Shown here piece by piece: positions 8,828 through 16,162 of a DNA stretch of 64,000 nucleotides; the stretch's first letter is position 1; every line of letters starts with the position of its first letter. This DNA comes from a bacterium. GTDB taxonomy: Bacteria; Fibrobacterota; Fibrobacteria; UBA11236. The stretch lies in NCBI GenBank assembly GCA_900299345.1, contig OMJM01000022.1, forward strand, positions 22,908 through 86,907, in the 5' to 3' direction. The notes beneath the pieces are model-generated. The model was not told where the DNA came from. It saw only the letters and a program-made list of their open reading frames with translations, and searched no databases. A program made the translations under genes and the position numbers.

Positions 8828-8927
8828 TGTCCGCAGCATTTATCGGTATCTCCGTACTCTCGCACCGGTGAAACACGACGTGGGTCCGATTCGTCGCAAG
8901 GCGGGATGGAAGCCAGAGAAGGCCTGA
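8823..8927 (+). pseudogene. Frameshifted C-terminal tail of the cytochrome c gene
   Basis: In the frame one base off the upstream gene, 8823-8927 encodes DDVRSIYRYLRTLAPVKHDV and a basic tail ending KPEKA then TGA. The repeated-domain logic supports it: the first cytochrome domain ends ADEDLIAVISYLRTLRPV, and this tail supplies the equivalent DDVRSIYRYLRTLAPV to the second domain. The join falls in a G triplet at 8821-8823. Whether this is a real mutation or a base-calling error cannot be decided from sequence alone. Confidence 0.8.
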
Positions 8928-8954
8928 CGAGTTCGAATCCTCGCGGAGCTATCT

Positions 8955-9659
8955 TTGCCTCGCGTGGATTCCCCTAAGACAAAATTAAACCGGCCTTCCC
9001 TCGTGGTGTTTTCCGGGGGGCAGGATTCCACGACGTGCCTGCATTGGGCGTTGCGGACATTCACCGCTGTGGAGGCTGTTTTTTTCGACTACGGCCAGCG
9101 TCACAAATCCGAAGTGATGGCCGCCCAAAACATCGCCTGGAAAGTGAAAATTCCCCTGCGGATTTTCCGCCTGGATTTCTTCCGTGAGATGAAGGGGAAC
9201 GCGCTGACCGATGCAACGATTCCCATCAACGCAGCGTCAGGTGGTGCCCTGCCCAACACCTTCGTGCCGGGCCGTAATCTGTTGTTTCTCACGCAAGCTG
9301 CGGCGTATGCTTATACCAAGGGAATCAAGGATATTGTGACGGGTGTCTGTCAGACGGATTACAGTGGTTATCCCGATTGCCGTTCGGACACGTTGCGGGC
9401 CTTGCAGAAATCGCTCCATCTGGGTTTGGGATGGCCGGAACGCGGTGGCGTGTTTCGCATTCACACGCCTTTGATGTTCAAAACCAAGGCCGAGAGCATT
9501 CAGATGGCTCAAAAATGGGGCGCGATGGAATCCCTGGCGCTTAGCCATACCTGTTACGAGGGCGTATCGCCTCCATGCGGAAAATGTCCGGCGTGTATTT
9601 TGCGTGCGAAAGGTTTTGCCGAGGCGGGGGTTGTGGATCCGCTGCTGGCAGGAGGGTAA
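8955..9659 (+). CDS. queC: 7-cyano-7-deazaguanine (preQ0) synthase
   Basis: ATP-dependent enzyme converting 7-carboxy-7-deazaguanine to preQ0, the step after QueE. It has the PP-loop SGGQDSTT near the N-terminus, GQRHKSE, FVPGRN and the zinc ligands CYEGVSPPCGKCPAC near the C-terminus. No ATG is available at the N-terminus; I take the TTG at 8955, and a GTG at 8964 is equally possible. It follows the frameshifted cytochrome tail by 27 bases. Its stop lies one base before the GTG of the next gene, whose ribosome-binding site (GGAGG) falls within the last queC codons. Confidence 0.94.
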   Translation: MPRVDSPKTKLNRPSLVVFSGGQDSTTCLHWALRTFTAVEAVFFDYGQRHKSEVMAAQNIAWKVKIPLRIFRLDFFREMKGNALTDATIPINAASGGALPNTFVPGRNLLFLTQAAAYAYTKGIKDIVTGVCQTDYSGYPDCRSDTLRALQKSLHLGLGWPERGGVFRIHTPLMFKTKAESIQMAQKWGAMESLALSHTCYEGVSPPCGKCPACILRAKGFAEAGVVDPLLAGG

Positions 9660-9660
9660 T

Positions 9661-11166
9661 GTGGAGAAGTACGATGTTTGCGTGATCGGCTGCGGACCCG
9701 GTGGGTTTGCGGCGGCCATGCGCGCCTTTGATTTTGGAAAGCACGTCTGCCTAATTGAGGGCGGGAACATCGGCGGTGCAGGTATCATGCACGGCGCGCT
9801 CACCAGCAAGACCTTGTGGGAATTGGCCAAGGATTATGCCATCGCCGCCGGTGTCGATCGCGGATATCGCGTGGCGGGTTTGATGGTGGACTATCAAACC
9901 GTGCGGAGTACCGTGATTCAGGCGGCCAAGGAAAAGCAGTATCAGATTCTTTCCCAGATCGAGACGTTTTCTCCACCGCGCTGGAAGGGGCCCGGTTCCA
10001 TCACCTTGAAGCGCGGCTATGCAAAGTTCGTGGACGAACATACAGTGAGCCTTGCCGTGCAGGGCGGTCCTGAGGAGCTGGTCAAGTCGGACAACTTCGT
10101 CATTGCGACCGGTTCCAAGCCCAGGGATTTTCCCGGTATTCACATCGACAACGATCGCATCATCAACTCCGACGGCATCCTTTCGTTCCGCGAGTTTCCC
10201 AAGCGCCTGCTGATTCTGGGCGCGGGCATCATCGGTTGCGAATACGCCAGCATCTTTTCCAATTTCGGACAGACCAAGGTGCATCTGCTGGATCGTCAGC
10301 CGCGTATCATCCCGTTCGAGGACGAGGACATCAGCACCTTTGTTAACAAGAATCTTGAACAGAAGAACGTTACCGTTCACCACAACGCCATCCTGCGTGC
10401 CATTCACAAACATCCGGAGTTTCTGGAGGTGGTGGTGGACTACGAGGATGGCCGCAGTCAGGTACTTGAGGTGGACGCCGTGCTGGTTTCGGTGGGCCGA
10501 ATTCCCAATCTAAGCCTGTTGGGTCTGGATCGGATCGGCCTTGTTCCGAACGCGCGTGGGGCGCTGGACACCGATGCAAGCTGCCGCGTCCGCGACCATA
10601 TTTACGCCATCGGTGATGTCACCCAGCATTCGGCTCTTTACAATGTGGCCGAGATGGAAGGCAGGTACGCCGTCAAGTCCATGTTTGGAAAGAACAAGTA
10701 TCCACTGCGCTATCACAACATGTCCACCATCATGTTCTTCAATCCCGAGGTGGCGGTGGTGGGGCTCAATGAGCAGCAATGCCAGGCCCAGAAAATCTCG
10801 TACCGGGTTGCGTATTACTCCAATGCGCTGGTGAACCGCGCCATCGCCATGCGCCGTACAGACGGGTTTGTGAAAATCATCGTGTCCGAAGACGGGCGTA
10901 ATCGCATCCTCGGCATGCGCGCCGCCGGGCCGCAGGCTTCCAGCACCATCATGGTCATCGCGCATTTGATGGATCAGGACAAGGGTTTGGAGGAAATCAT
11001 GAAGTCCATCCATCCGCATCCGTCCATCACGGAGGGGATTCAGGAAGGCTTACGCCTGATGACCGGGAAGTCGATTTACAAGCCGTTGGTGTTTCCGGAC
11101 TACATGCATATCCGCGCATGGCATCCCGAGCACGGATATTCCGAAATCGCCGCGATGCCGGGTTGA
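9661..11166 (+). CDS. FAD/NAD(P)-dependent oxidoreductase, dihydrolipoamide-dehydrogenase-like, without redox cysteines
   Basis: Two-dinucleotide-binding flavoprotein of the pyridine nucleotide-disulfide oxidoreductase class I fold. The FAD loop is IGCGPGG, the NAD(P) loop LGAGIIGCE, the second FAD motif YAIGDV, and a dimerisation domain ends with HPHPSITE, which keeps the catalytic His-Glu pair. The usual CxxxxC redox pair is missing: where lipoamide dehydrogenase has GTCLNVGCIPSK this protein reads GGAGIMHGALTSK, with no cysteine. A soluble transhydrogenase-like or other hydride-transfer role is more likely than disulfide reduction. The GTG at 9661 has a good GGAGG about 6 bases upstream; longer frames run back into queC. 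It is likely cotranscribed with queC. Confidence 0.85.
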   Translation: MEKYDVCVIGCGPGGFAAAMRAFDFGKHVCLIEGGNIGGAGIMHGALTSKTLWELAKDYAIAAGVDRGYRVAGLMVDYQTVRSTVIQAAKEKQYQILSQIETFSPPRWKGPGSITLKRGYAKFVDEHTVSLAVQGGPEELVKSDNFVIATGSKPRDFPGIHIDNDRIINSDGILSFREFPKRLLILGAGIIGCEYASIFSNFGQTKVHLLDRQPRIIPFEDEDISTFVNKNLEQKNVTVHHNAILRAIHKHPEFLEVVVDYEDGRSQVLEVDAVLVSVGRIPNLSLLGLDRIGLVPNARGALDTDASCRVRDHIYAIGDVTQHSALYNVAEMEGRYAVKSMFGKNKYPLRYHNMSTIMFFNPEVAVVGLNEQQCQAQKISYRVAYYSNALVNRAIAMRRTDGFVKIIVSEDGRNRILGMRAAGPQASSTIMVIAHLMDQDKGLEEIMKSIHPHPSITEGIQEGLRLMTGKSIYKPLVFPDYMHIRAWHPEHGYSEIAAMPG

Positions 11167-11183
11167 ATTTTTGAAAATGGCCC

Positions 11184-11780
11184 TCACAGCCCAAGGCCAA
11201 ATTCCGAGTCGGAAATCACCGAAAGTACGAGGACAGAAAAAACAATAACTGCAACCGATGGGGCTACGCATATCCATGTTGCCACAACATTGAGGTCACG
11301 GCGATTGATGTGATCGATGGATTCCCAAGGCAGAAAAATACTGCGGCTGGCCGTTCTGGTGTCTGTTTTGTTGAATAGCGAATCGATGGGAGTGTTTTTG
11401 TCTTTGAGAAAGAGATCCATTCGGTTTGATTGAGGGGGCATTTGATTATGCCAAATCACGTTCCTGGAACTGAATGCACCCAACATATTGGAAGTGGTAT
11501 CTGAAACAAGCAGGAAAGGATTGTGAAGGGTTCCTTCCAATCCATATTCAGTCCAACGGGGATGTGTCAAGATCCCGGCTTTCTCGCCACTCCAGATGAC
11601 AATGGCTCTGCCCTTGAAAACAGACAGCGAGTCGAGCGTACGGTTTGGGTCTTCACCCGCTGTGCGGATTCGATCTACTGGAATCATGGCGGTGTTGTAG
11701 CAGCCGTTGAGATGAAGGCAGAAGGTGGCAAGCAGGAGCCAGCCCATGCAAATTCGGAATGGATATTTGAATTCTGCCAT
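11184..11780 (-). CDS. Hypothetical lipoprotein with C-terminal membrane segment
   Basis: I do not recognise a family. It has a lipoprotein signal (hydrophobic stretch then LHLNGC, lipobox L-N-G-C) and a second hydrophobic segment near the C-terminus (VVATWICVAPSVAVIVFSVLVL). The middle holds a short beta-rich piece (SVFKGRAIVIWSGEKAG) resembling the KDG-type small domains of its neighbours and the text IFLPWESIDHINRRDLN, like the RIPLSRISSI motif of the interrupted gene at 12910-13248. The ATG at 11780 puts the signal peptide at the N-terminus and avoids overlap with the upstream gene. It is the last gene of the minus-strand envelope cluster. Confidence 0.6.
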   Translation of the reverse strand: MAEFKYPFRICMGWLLLATFCLHLNGCYNTAMIPVDRIRTAGEDPNRTLDSLSVFKGRAIVIWSGEKAGILTHPRWTEYGLEGTLHNPFLLVSDTTSNMLGAFSSRNVIWHNQMPPQSNRMDLFLKDKNTPIDSLFNKTDTRTASRSIFLPWESIDHINRRDLNVVATWICVAPSVAVIVFSVLVLSVISDSEFGLGL

Positions 11781-11791
11781 GGGTGTTCTTC

Positions 11792-12349
11792 TCAGAATTT
11801 TGCCCAAGCAATTGCGCCTGGTTTCAATCCGTCAGAAGTGGGCAGCAAGGTCGGAGCGAAACCGATCTGCATTGCGTTATGTGTTTCATTGGCCCGTCTT
11901 ACGGCGTAATGTGTGTCAATGAGGCTGTAAATTGTGCCGGCGGCATAGAACCCGCTCAGGATGTAATGAACCGTGTAATCCTCACCCTCATGGCCGCCAT
12001 CCAGTTTGCTCAGAACGATGTAAGAGAAAGAGCCTGCACCTACGGCGCGAATTAATATCCCTCCAAACCCCGTTCCAATGGAACCCGCATAAAATTGGCC
12101 CAATGACGGGCCAATGAGGGCTCCTCCAAAAAAACCGAGATTGTCTTTAAAAGTCCTGTAGCCTTCCCCCTTATCGGATGAAATGATTTCTCCTATCCCA
12201 AAAACGAAGGGCAGAGTTCCAATAGTTGCCCAAGTATAGGCCCAACCTTCGCTTTTCTTGGGAGTGGAATTCGAGGTGTCGGTTTGCGCTGCTGCAGCCA
12301 AGCATGATAAGCAAACAAGCAGGGCTGATGTTTTAAATAGGTGACGCAT
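11792..12349 (-). CDS. Exported membrane protein, paralogue of the protein at 15307-16014
   Basis: 185 residues with a cleavable signal peptide (ending near AAAAQTD) and glycine-rich hydrophobic segments typical of small envelope proteins. It shares with the protein at 15307-16014 the motifs AYTWA..GTL, GPSLGQFYAGS, GT(I/L)YSLIDTH.AV.RANE and a C-terminal GLKPGA.AW..F. These define a paralogous family I cannot name. The start has GGGAGGG just upstream. It precedes the lipoprotein gene by 11 bases. Possible roles are envelope scaffolding or trafficking, but nothing here proves one. Confidence 0.65.
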   Translation of the reverse strand: MRHLFKTSALLVCLSCLAAAAQTDTSNSTPKKSEGWAYTWATIGTLPFVFGIGEIISSDKGEGYRTFKDNLGFFGGALIGPSLGQFYAGSIGTGFGGILIRAVGAGSFSYIVLSKLDGGHEGEDYTVHYILSGFYAAGTIYSLIDTHYAVRRANETHNAMQIGFAPTLLPTSDGLKPGAIAWAKF

Positions 12350-12411
12350 ACTACCCTCCCAAGATATTCGGAAATTTGGCGTCGGAAGTGTGAAAAGCTT
12401 AACCTACGCGT

Positions 12412-12882
12412 TTAGTCCCCGCTTAATCGGAGGGCGTTATCCTTGTCGAACATGATGTTTCGCGGAACCGAAATTCCGGATGTTTCCAACCTGAGGATTT
12501 TGGAGATCTCCAAATCGTGCAGTACTCCGTCCTTCTCGTAAGTAATCCATCCCTCGCGGATTTCCCGGATGAGGCATGATTTCCTTGTCGTGCCATCCTT
12601 AAGGACGATTCGGATGCGGCCTAGCTGATTCAGGTTGATGGGGGTATCCGATACGGTGGGTGTCGTGGGAGTTGCCGAAATGTCTTTCGCGCCATCGTTA
12701 ATCGTTGTCACCACAGCGCTGTCGGTATGGGTCAATGGCACAGGAATGGGAGTAGATGGCGCATGGTTTTCAGATAATTGATATTCCACGTTTGCCCCGC
12801 CGATGGCGCCGATCAAGAGACCTACGAGCCCTCCATCAATGCAGCCGCCTAGAATAACTGGGGCAGATGCGGCTCCACTCAA
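12412..12882 (-). pseudogene. C-terminal half of an interrupted envelope protein gene
   Basis: This frame continues that of 12910-13248 exactly; only one in-frame TGA (12910-12912) separates them. It carries the rest of a glycine-rich hydrophobic segment (IDGGLVGLLIGAIGGA), a Thr/Pro-rich linker and a small domain (RIRIVLKDGTTRKSCLI, then WITYEKDGVLHDLEISKILR) that is closely related to the whole mature part of the neighbour at 13688-14074. The only start available here is a TTG at 12882, without a convincing ribosome-binding site. If expressed at all it would need stop readthrough or reinitiation. Confidence 0.6.
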
Positions 12883-12909
12883 ACTGACAACCGTGCCGAT
12901 GCCGCATCC

Positions 12910-13248
12910 TCACAGAAGGCCAAGTGTCAATCCGTGAACAGAACCGATTCCATGGTCCATGACGCCGATGCTGGAAATCCGTGACAGGGGGATTCTGGAA
13001 TAGGCATTCATAGTCAAAAAACCAATTGTATCCTCTCCTGCCGATGAAATTTTTCCGGAATATTCTGCGCCATCTTGCATGACGACATGAACCTTGTCTC
13101 TCGATTTCAAATCCTTCATCGTGGAGGAATAGGCTGATGGGTCGCGGATATCCAACGGGCGTGTAATTGTCGCCGCGCAATGGATCAGAGCCAGCGATGA
13201 CAGCACCGCCGTGATGCGCAACCGGTTCATTCCGTTGAACAGGTGCAT
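12910..13248 (-). CDS. N-terminal half of the interrupted envelope lipoprotein-like gene
   Basis: 113 residues: a short hydrophobic leader with a poor lipobox (ALIHC, His before Cys), then a compact beta-domain (DKVHVVMQDGAEYSGKIS then RIPLSRISSIGV) of the Sm/SH3-like sort that often precedes glycine-zipper segments. The frame ends at TGA within the hydrophobic stretch VHGLTLGLL. Reading on in the same frame gives GCGIGTVVSLSGAA, a natural continuation. The gene is therefore probably a single about 279-residue protein with a nonsense change such as GGA to TGA. A GGAG lies 7 bases before the ATG, and the start sits 4 bases after the DUF2147 gene, within a tight operon. Confidence 0.65.
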   Translation of the reverse strand: MHLFNGMNRLRITAVLSSLALIHCAATITRPLDIRDPSAYSSTMKDLKSRDKVHVVMQDGAEYSGKISSAGEDTIGFLTMNAYSRIPLSRISSIGVMDHGIGSVHGLTLGLL

Positions 13249-13252
13249 GACA

Positions 13253-13687
13253 TCACTCCACCCGCTTCCATTGCTGCGAGCGTCCCAGCAATGAGAATCC
13301 GATGAATCCGCGCACGGTCAGGGTTTTTCCGTCCTGGCTGATGGTCAGCTTGCAGCGATAAATTTTTCCATTGCCCGGGTCGAGGATACGGCCATCTTCC
13401 CATGAGGAACCGTGTGATTTCATTCCCCAAAGCACCGTCATTCCCCGTATGGGTTTTCCTTTCCGTTCGTCCGAACATTCTTCGCAGACACGATCCGGGC
13501 TTTTCCCGGGCCACGGAAGCAGAGAATCTACTGCACCCTTGAGTTCTCCCTTTTCCACGTACAGACGGATGATGGATTTGGCTTTGCCAGTTTCATCGTC
13601 GAAAGTTTCCCAACGTCCCTTTACGTTTTCGTCGCCGGCAAAAACGGCGAGAGCAACAAGTTGCAGAAACAGAAGTGTACGGAACAT
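13253..13687 (-). CDS. Exported DUF2147 family protein
   Basis: 144 residues with a signal peptide (LLFLQLVALAVFAGD) followed by a complete DUF2147 domain. The features are GRWETFDDETGKAKSIIRLY near the N-terminus, a CEEC pair, GMTVLWGMK, GRILDPGNGKIYRCKL and VRGFIGFSLLGRSQQW near the end. The family is a lipocalin-like periplasmic or outer-membrane fold of unknown ligand. Its ATG directly follows the stop of the upstream gene (TGA-ATG), so translation is coupled within the operon 14078-12412. Confidence 0.85.
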   Translation of the reverse strand: MFRTLLFLQLVALAVFAGDENVKGRWETFDDETGKAKSIIRLYVEKGELKGAVDSLLPWPGKSPDRVCEECSDERKGKPIRGMTVLWGMKSHGSSWEDGRILDPGNGKIYRCKLTISQDGKTLTVRGFIGFSLLGRSQQWKRVE

Positions 13688-14074
13688 TCATTCTCCTTTC
13701 CCGGCGATGAGCCGGGGTTTGTTGTGGTCGTCGAACTCGATCGTCCACGCGGCACCCGCGGGTGTTTCCAATCGCAGGATGCGGTCGATCATCTCGTCAT
13801 GCAGGACGCCGTTCTTTTCGTACACGATCCAGTTGTCGTGGATCTCCTTGATCAGGCAGGACCTTTTCATCGTTCCATCCTTCAGCACCATCAAGACCCT
13901 TCCGAGATGTTTGATCACGAGCAGTTCGGGATCCTCGTTTTTTGGTGAGTGTGCCGCCGTGCTGTCACCCGGCGTCAGTGCTTTGGCCGTGTCGAGCGGT
14001 GTTTGCGGAGCCGGCTGAGCATAAGCCGGGGCAAGCAGGCTTGCGGCCAGTGCCGGAGGGAACAGCGGATTCAT
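13688..14074 (-). CDS. Small exported protein with KDGT/YEKNGVLHD domain
   Basis: 128 residues: signal peptide, a Pro/Thr-rich linker, then a domain of about 75 residues (VLMVLKDGTMKRSCLI, WIVYEKNGVLHD, DRILRLET). The same domain forms the C-terminus of the interrupted gene at 12412-12882. I do not recognise a named family; the beta-rich pattern with KDG and a terminal RILRLE strand suggests a small barrel. It lies 3 bases after the CsgG-like gene and is coupled to the DUF2147 gene by adjacent stop and start. Confidence 0.65.
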   Translation of the reverse strand: MNPLFPPALAASLLAPAYAQPAPQTPLDTAKALTPGDSTAAHSPKNEDPELLVIKHLGRVLMVLKDGTMKRSCLIKEIHDNWIVYEKNGVLHDEMIDRILRLETPAGAAWTIEFDDHNKPRLIAGKGE

Positions 14075-14077
14075 GGA

Positions 14078-15178
14078 TTACTCGACGGCTTTTTTCTTGT
14101 GCACGTTGAAACCGAAGGAAAATCCCACCACCGAGGCATCCTTGCGCGGCGAGAAATACACGTTCAGAGGGATGTTGAGATAACCCGAGTGAATCGTGAG
14201 CCCACCCACGAACAGCAAGCTGGTCACAATCTTGAGATCGCCGCTTTTATCCGGCAAGGTTTTCGTGGTGAATCCCGATCCGGCAGGGGCGTCGCCTAGA
14301 TGCCAGGTACCGGCGTTGTCGAAGTAACCGTCCGCCAGTTGCACGAGCCGGAAGGTGGGGCCGAGTGCGAACTCCAAGCCAAGCTTGCCAAACCGGAATC
14401 CCTGCAGAGTCGAAAGCGAGGGAATGAGCAGTCCGCTTTCCAATCCACCGATGGACGGCACGAATTCGACCAGCGCCTGGAAATTGCCCGCGCTGATGTA
14501 AGAGATTTCCTGTTGCCAGCCGAACTGGAACATCAAGGGCCACATGCCAAATCCACCTTGATCCTTGGGCGCCTGCATCCGTTTGGCGGCATCGCCCATG
14601 GTATAGGAGAATCCCATGCGCGGCCCGTTGTTGGTGAAGGAGGTATTGGGGCTTTCAATGGGCGTGTTGTAGTCGATCAGCATGGAGACCAACGTGGGAT
14701 CGGGCGGGAGGCCCGCCATTTTTTCCACCGAGATCTGCACCATCTTCTGCACTTCGGGCAGGTTCAGGTATTCGGTGGCCTCGCTCTTCTCGATCGTTCC
14801 CGAGGCCACGTCGATCAGACGCAACGTAATGACGATCTTTTCCCCGAAACGCTCGGCGCTGCCGCTCATCATTTTTGCGACGCCAAGGTGGCGCCCGATG
14901 TCCACCAGACAGGTTTTGGAAAAACAGCTGTCCACTGAAAAAGGTGCCTTGGCCACCACATCGGCGACTTCATATCGATCCATCACGGAATAAACGCCGG
15001 TTTTTTCCAGCTCCAGCCTGACCAGATATCCCATGGCCTGTGCGTCCTGAACCAGACCTTTGGTGGCGATGTTCAGGACGGCGATGGTTGGTTTTCCTTG
15101 GGCGAAAGCGCCGGTGGAAAGCAACATCGTGGCGGCGAGGAAAGCTGTTTTGCGGAATATGTTTTGAATCGCTGGCAT
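14078..15178 (-). CDS. CsgG/TolB-like exported protein with beta-barrel-like C-terminus
   Basis: 366 residues from the ATG at 15178, chosen for its AAAGGAG 7 bases upstream and the signal peptide that follows (AFLAATMLLSTGAFAQ). The N-terminal domain (TIAVLNIATKGL, LVRLELEKTGVYSVMDR, CLVDIGRHLGVAKMMSGS) has the alpha/beta pattern of CsgG- and TolB-N-like periplasmic domains. The later part, with alternating aromatic and polar residues, resembles an outer-membrane barrel or beta-sandwich. It probably heads an operon running to 12412. A role in export or sensing of envelope state is inference only. Confidence 0.65.
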   Translation of the reverse strand: MPAIQNIFRKTAFLAATMLLSTGAFAQGKPTIAVLNIATKGLVQDAQAMGYLVRLELEKTGVYSVMDRYEVADVVAKAPFSVDSCFSKTCLVDIGRHLGVAKMMSGSAERFGEKIVITLRLIDVASGTIEKSEATEYLNLPEVQKMVQISVEKMAGLPPDPTLVSMLIDYNTPIESPNTSFTNNGPRMGFSYTMGDAAKRMQAPKDQGGFGMWPLMFQFGWQQEISYISAGNFQALVEFVPSIGGLESGLLIPSLSTLQGFRFGKLGLEFALGPTFRLVQLADGYFDNAGTWHLGDAPAGSGFTTKTLPDKSGDLKIVTSLLFVGGLTIHSGYLNIPLNVYFSPRKDASVVGFSFGFNVHKKKAVE

Positions 15179-15306
15179 GTTGGCTCCTTTCGAGAGGTGT
15201 TTGGCGATTGCACCTCTTCGACGGAGCGATTGTTTGCTTGGTAACCTTTTGCGCAGTGTGCGCAAAGTCTGGAGGATTCGGAAAATTCAGCGGTGTTTAA
15301 ATGGCT

Positions 15307-16014
15307 TCAAAACCTCACCCACGCCACCGCGCCGGGTTTCAATCCGCCGCTTGAGGATGGAAAAAGTTCGGGAGCAAAACCAAAGTGTTGAGCAGTCGCT
15401 TTCTCATTGGCCCTCTTCACAGCGTCATGTGTGTCTATGAGGCTGTACAATGTCCCGATAGTATAGCATACGATACCGCCGGCAATCAGACCGCCACCAC
15501 CAGCACCTTCTTCCGAAAACATGCTGTTAGCCAATTGCTCTACCCCGAACGCAAAAACCGAGAGCCCAACGGCGCGAAACCCTATGCCTGACATTGCTTG
15601 GGAAGCGGAACCGGCATAGAATTGTCCCAAGGAAGGACCCACTAATCCAACTATTGCAAGAGGAATGATCTCACCTGCCATTGGGTGACCTTCTTGAACG
15701 AGGCTTTTGGCCCAAATCAGGGGCACCAAAGTGCCACCAAGTGCCCATGTATAGGCCACTCCTTCATCTTTTGACGTCAAGATTTTTTCAGGAATGGATT
15801 TAGTCGGGGCTGTCACGGCCCTGAGTGAGGAATCCGGCAGATGGTATTCAACGGTACTTCCATCGTTCCTATATTCGATAATCTTTCCGTCGGGAAGCGT
15901 GTCGATCCATGTCTTTGAAACGTCGTGGGCTTCTGGAAAGGATTGTGCCGAAACAGAAATGACAAGGGACAGGATAAAAGGCAAAGCTGTCAGCAACCTG
16001 TGGCAGGACTTCAT
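15307..16014 (-). CDS. Exported membrane protein, paralogue of 11792-12349
   Basis: 235 residues with a signal peptide (LPFILSLVISVSAQ), a short linker region (TLPDGKIIEYRNDGSTVEY) and the shared paralogue core: AYTWALGGTL, GPSLGQFYAGSAS, GTLYSLIDTHDAVKRANE and terminal GLKPGAVAWVRF. The two paralogues bracket the envelope operon, being first and next-to-last in transcription order. AGGAG lies 7 bases upstream of the ATG. I cannot assign a function; the strict conservation of SLIDTH and GLKPGA points to a defined fold. Confidence 0.65.
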   Translation of the reverse strand: MKSCHRLLTALPFILSLVISVSAQSFPEAHDVSKTWIDTLPDGKIIEYRNDGSTVEYHLPDSSLRAVTAPTKSIPEKILTSKDEGVAYTWALGGTLVPLIWAKSLVQEGHPMAGEIIPLAIVGLVGPSLGQFYAGSASQAMSGIGFRAVGLSVFAFGVEQLANSMFSEEGAGGGGLIAGGIVCYTIGTLYSLIDTHDAVKRANEKATAQHFGFAPELFPSSSGGLKPGAVAWVRF

Positions 16015-16101
16015 ACCCAGCTCCTGTTGAATACCGAGAATTGGACGCGACCTTGGTCAAAATGGTAACCATTGAGGCCGGGATGAAACCGGGCCGGGTG
16101 C

Positions 16102-16109
16102 TATATTTG
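16102..16109 (+). promoter_or_regulatory. Candidate TAnnTTTG promoter box upstream of icd
   Basis: TATATTTG fits the -7 element TAnnTTTG of Bacteroidetes-type housekeeping promoters. It lies 53 bases before the icd start, which has its own GGAG. No matching -33 element is obvious. Confidence 0.35.
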
Positions 16110-16162
16110 CTCCTCCATCCCGTCCCTTGAAATCAAGGGATTCAAGGCTTTTTCGGAGAATC

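Noticed and set aside
8925..8952. TTCGAATC-type motif resembling a tRNA T-arm
   Set aside because: It has a T-loop-like core but no matching acceptor, anticodon or D arm upstream; it overlaps the frameshifted end of the cytochrome gene.
12910..12912. TGA recoded as glycine or selenocysteine
   Set aside because: TGA terminates many clearly intact genes here (for example the helicase and map), and no selenocysteine insertion element is visible; a nonsense change is simpler.
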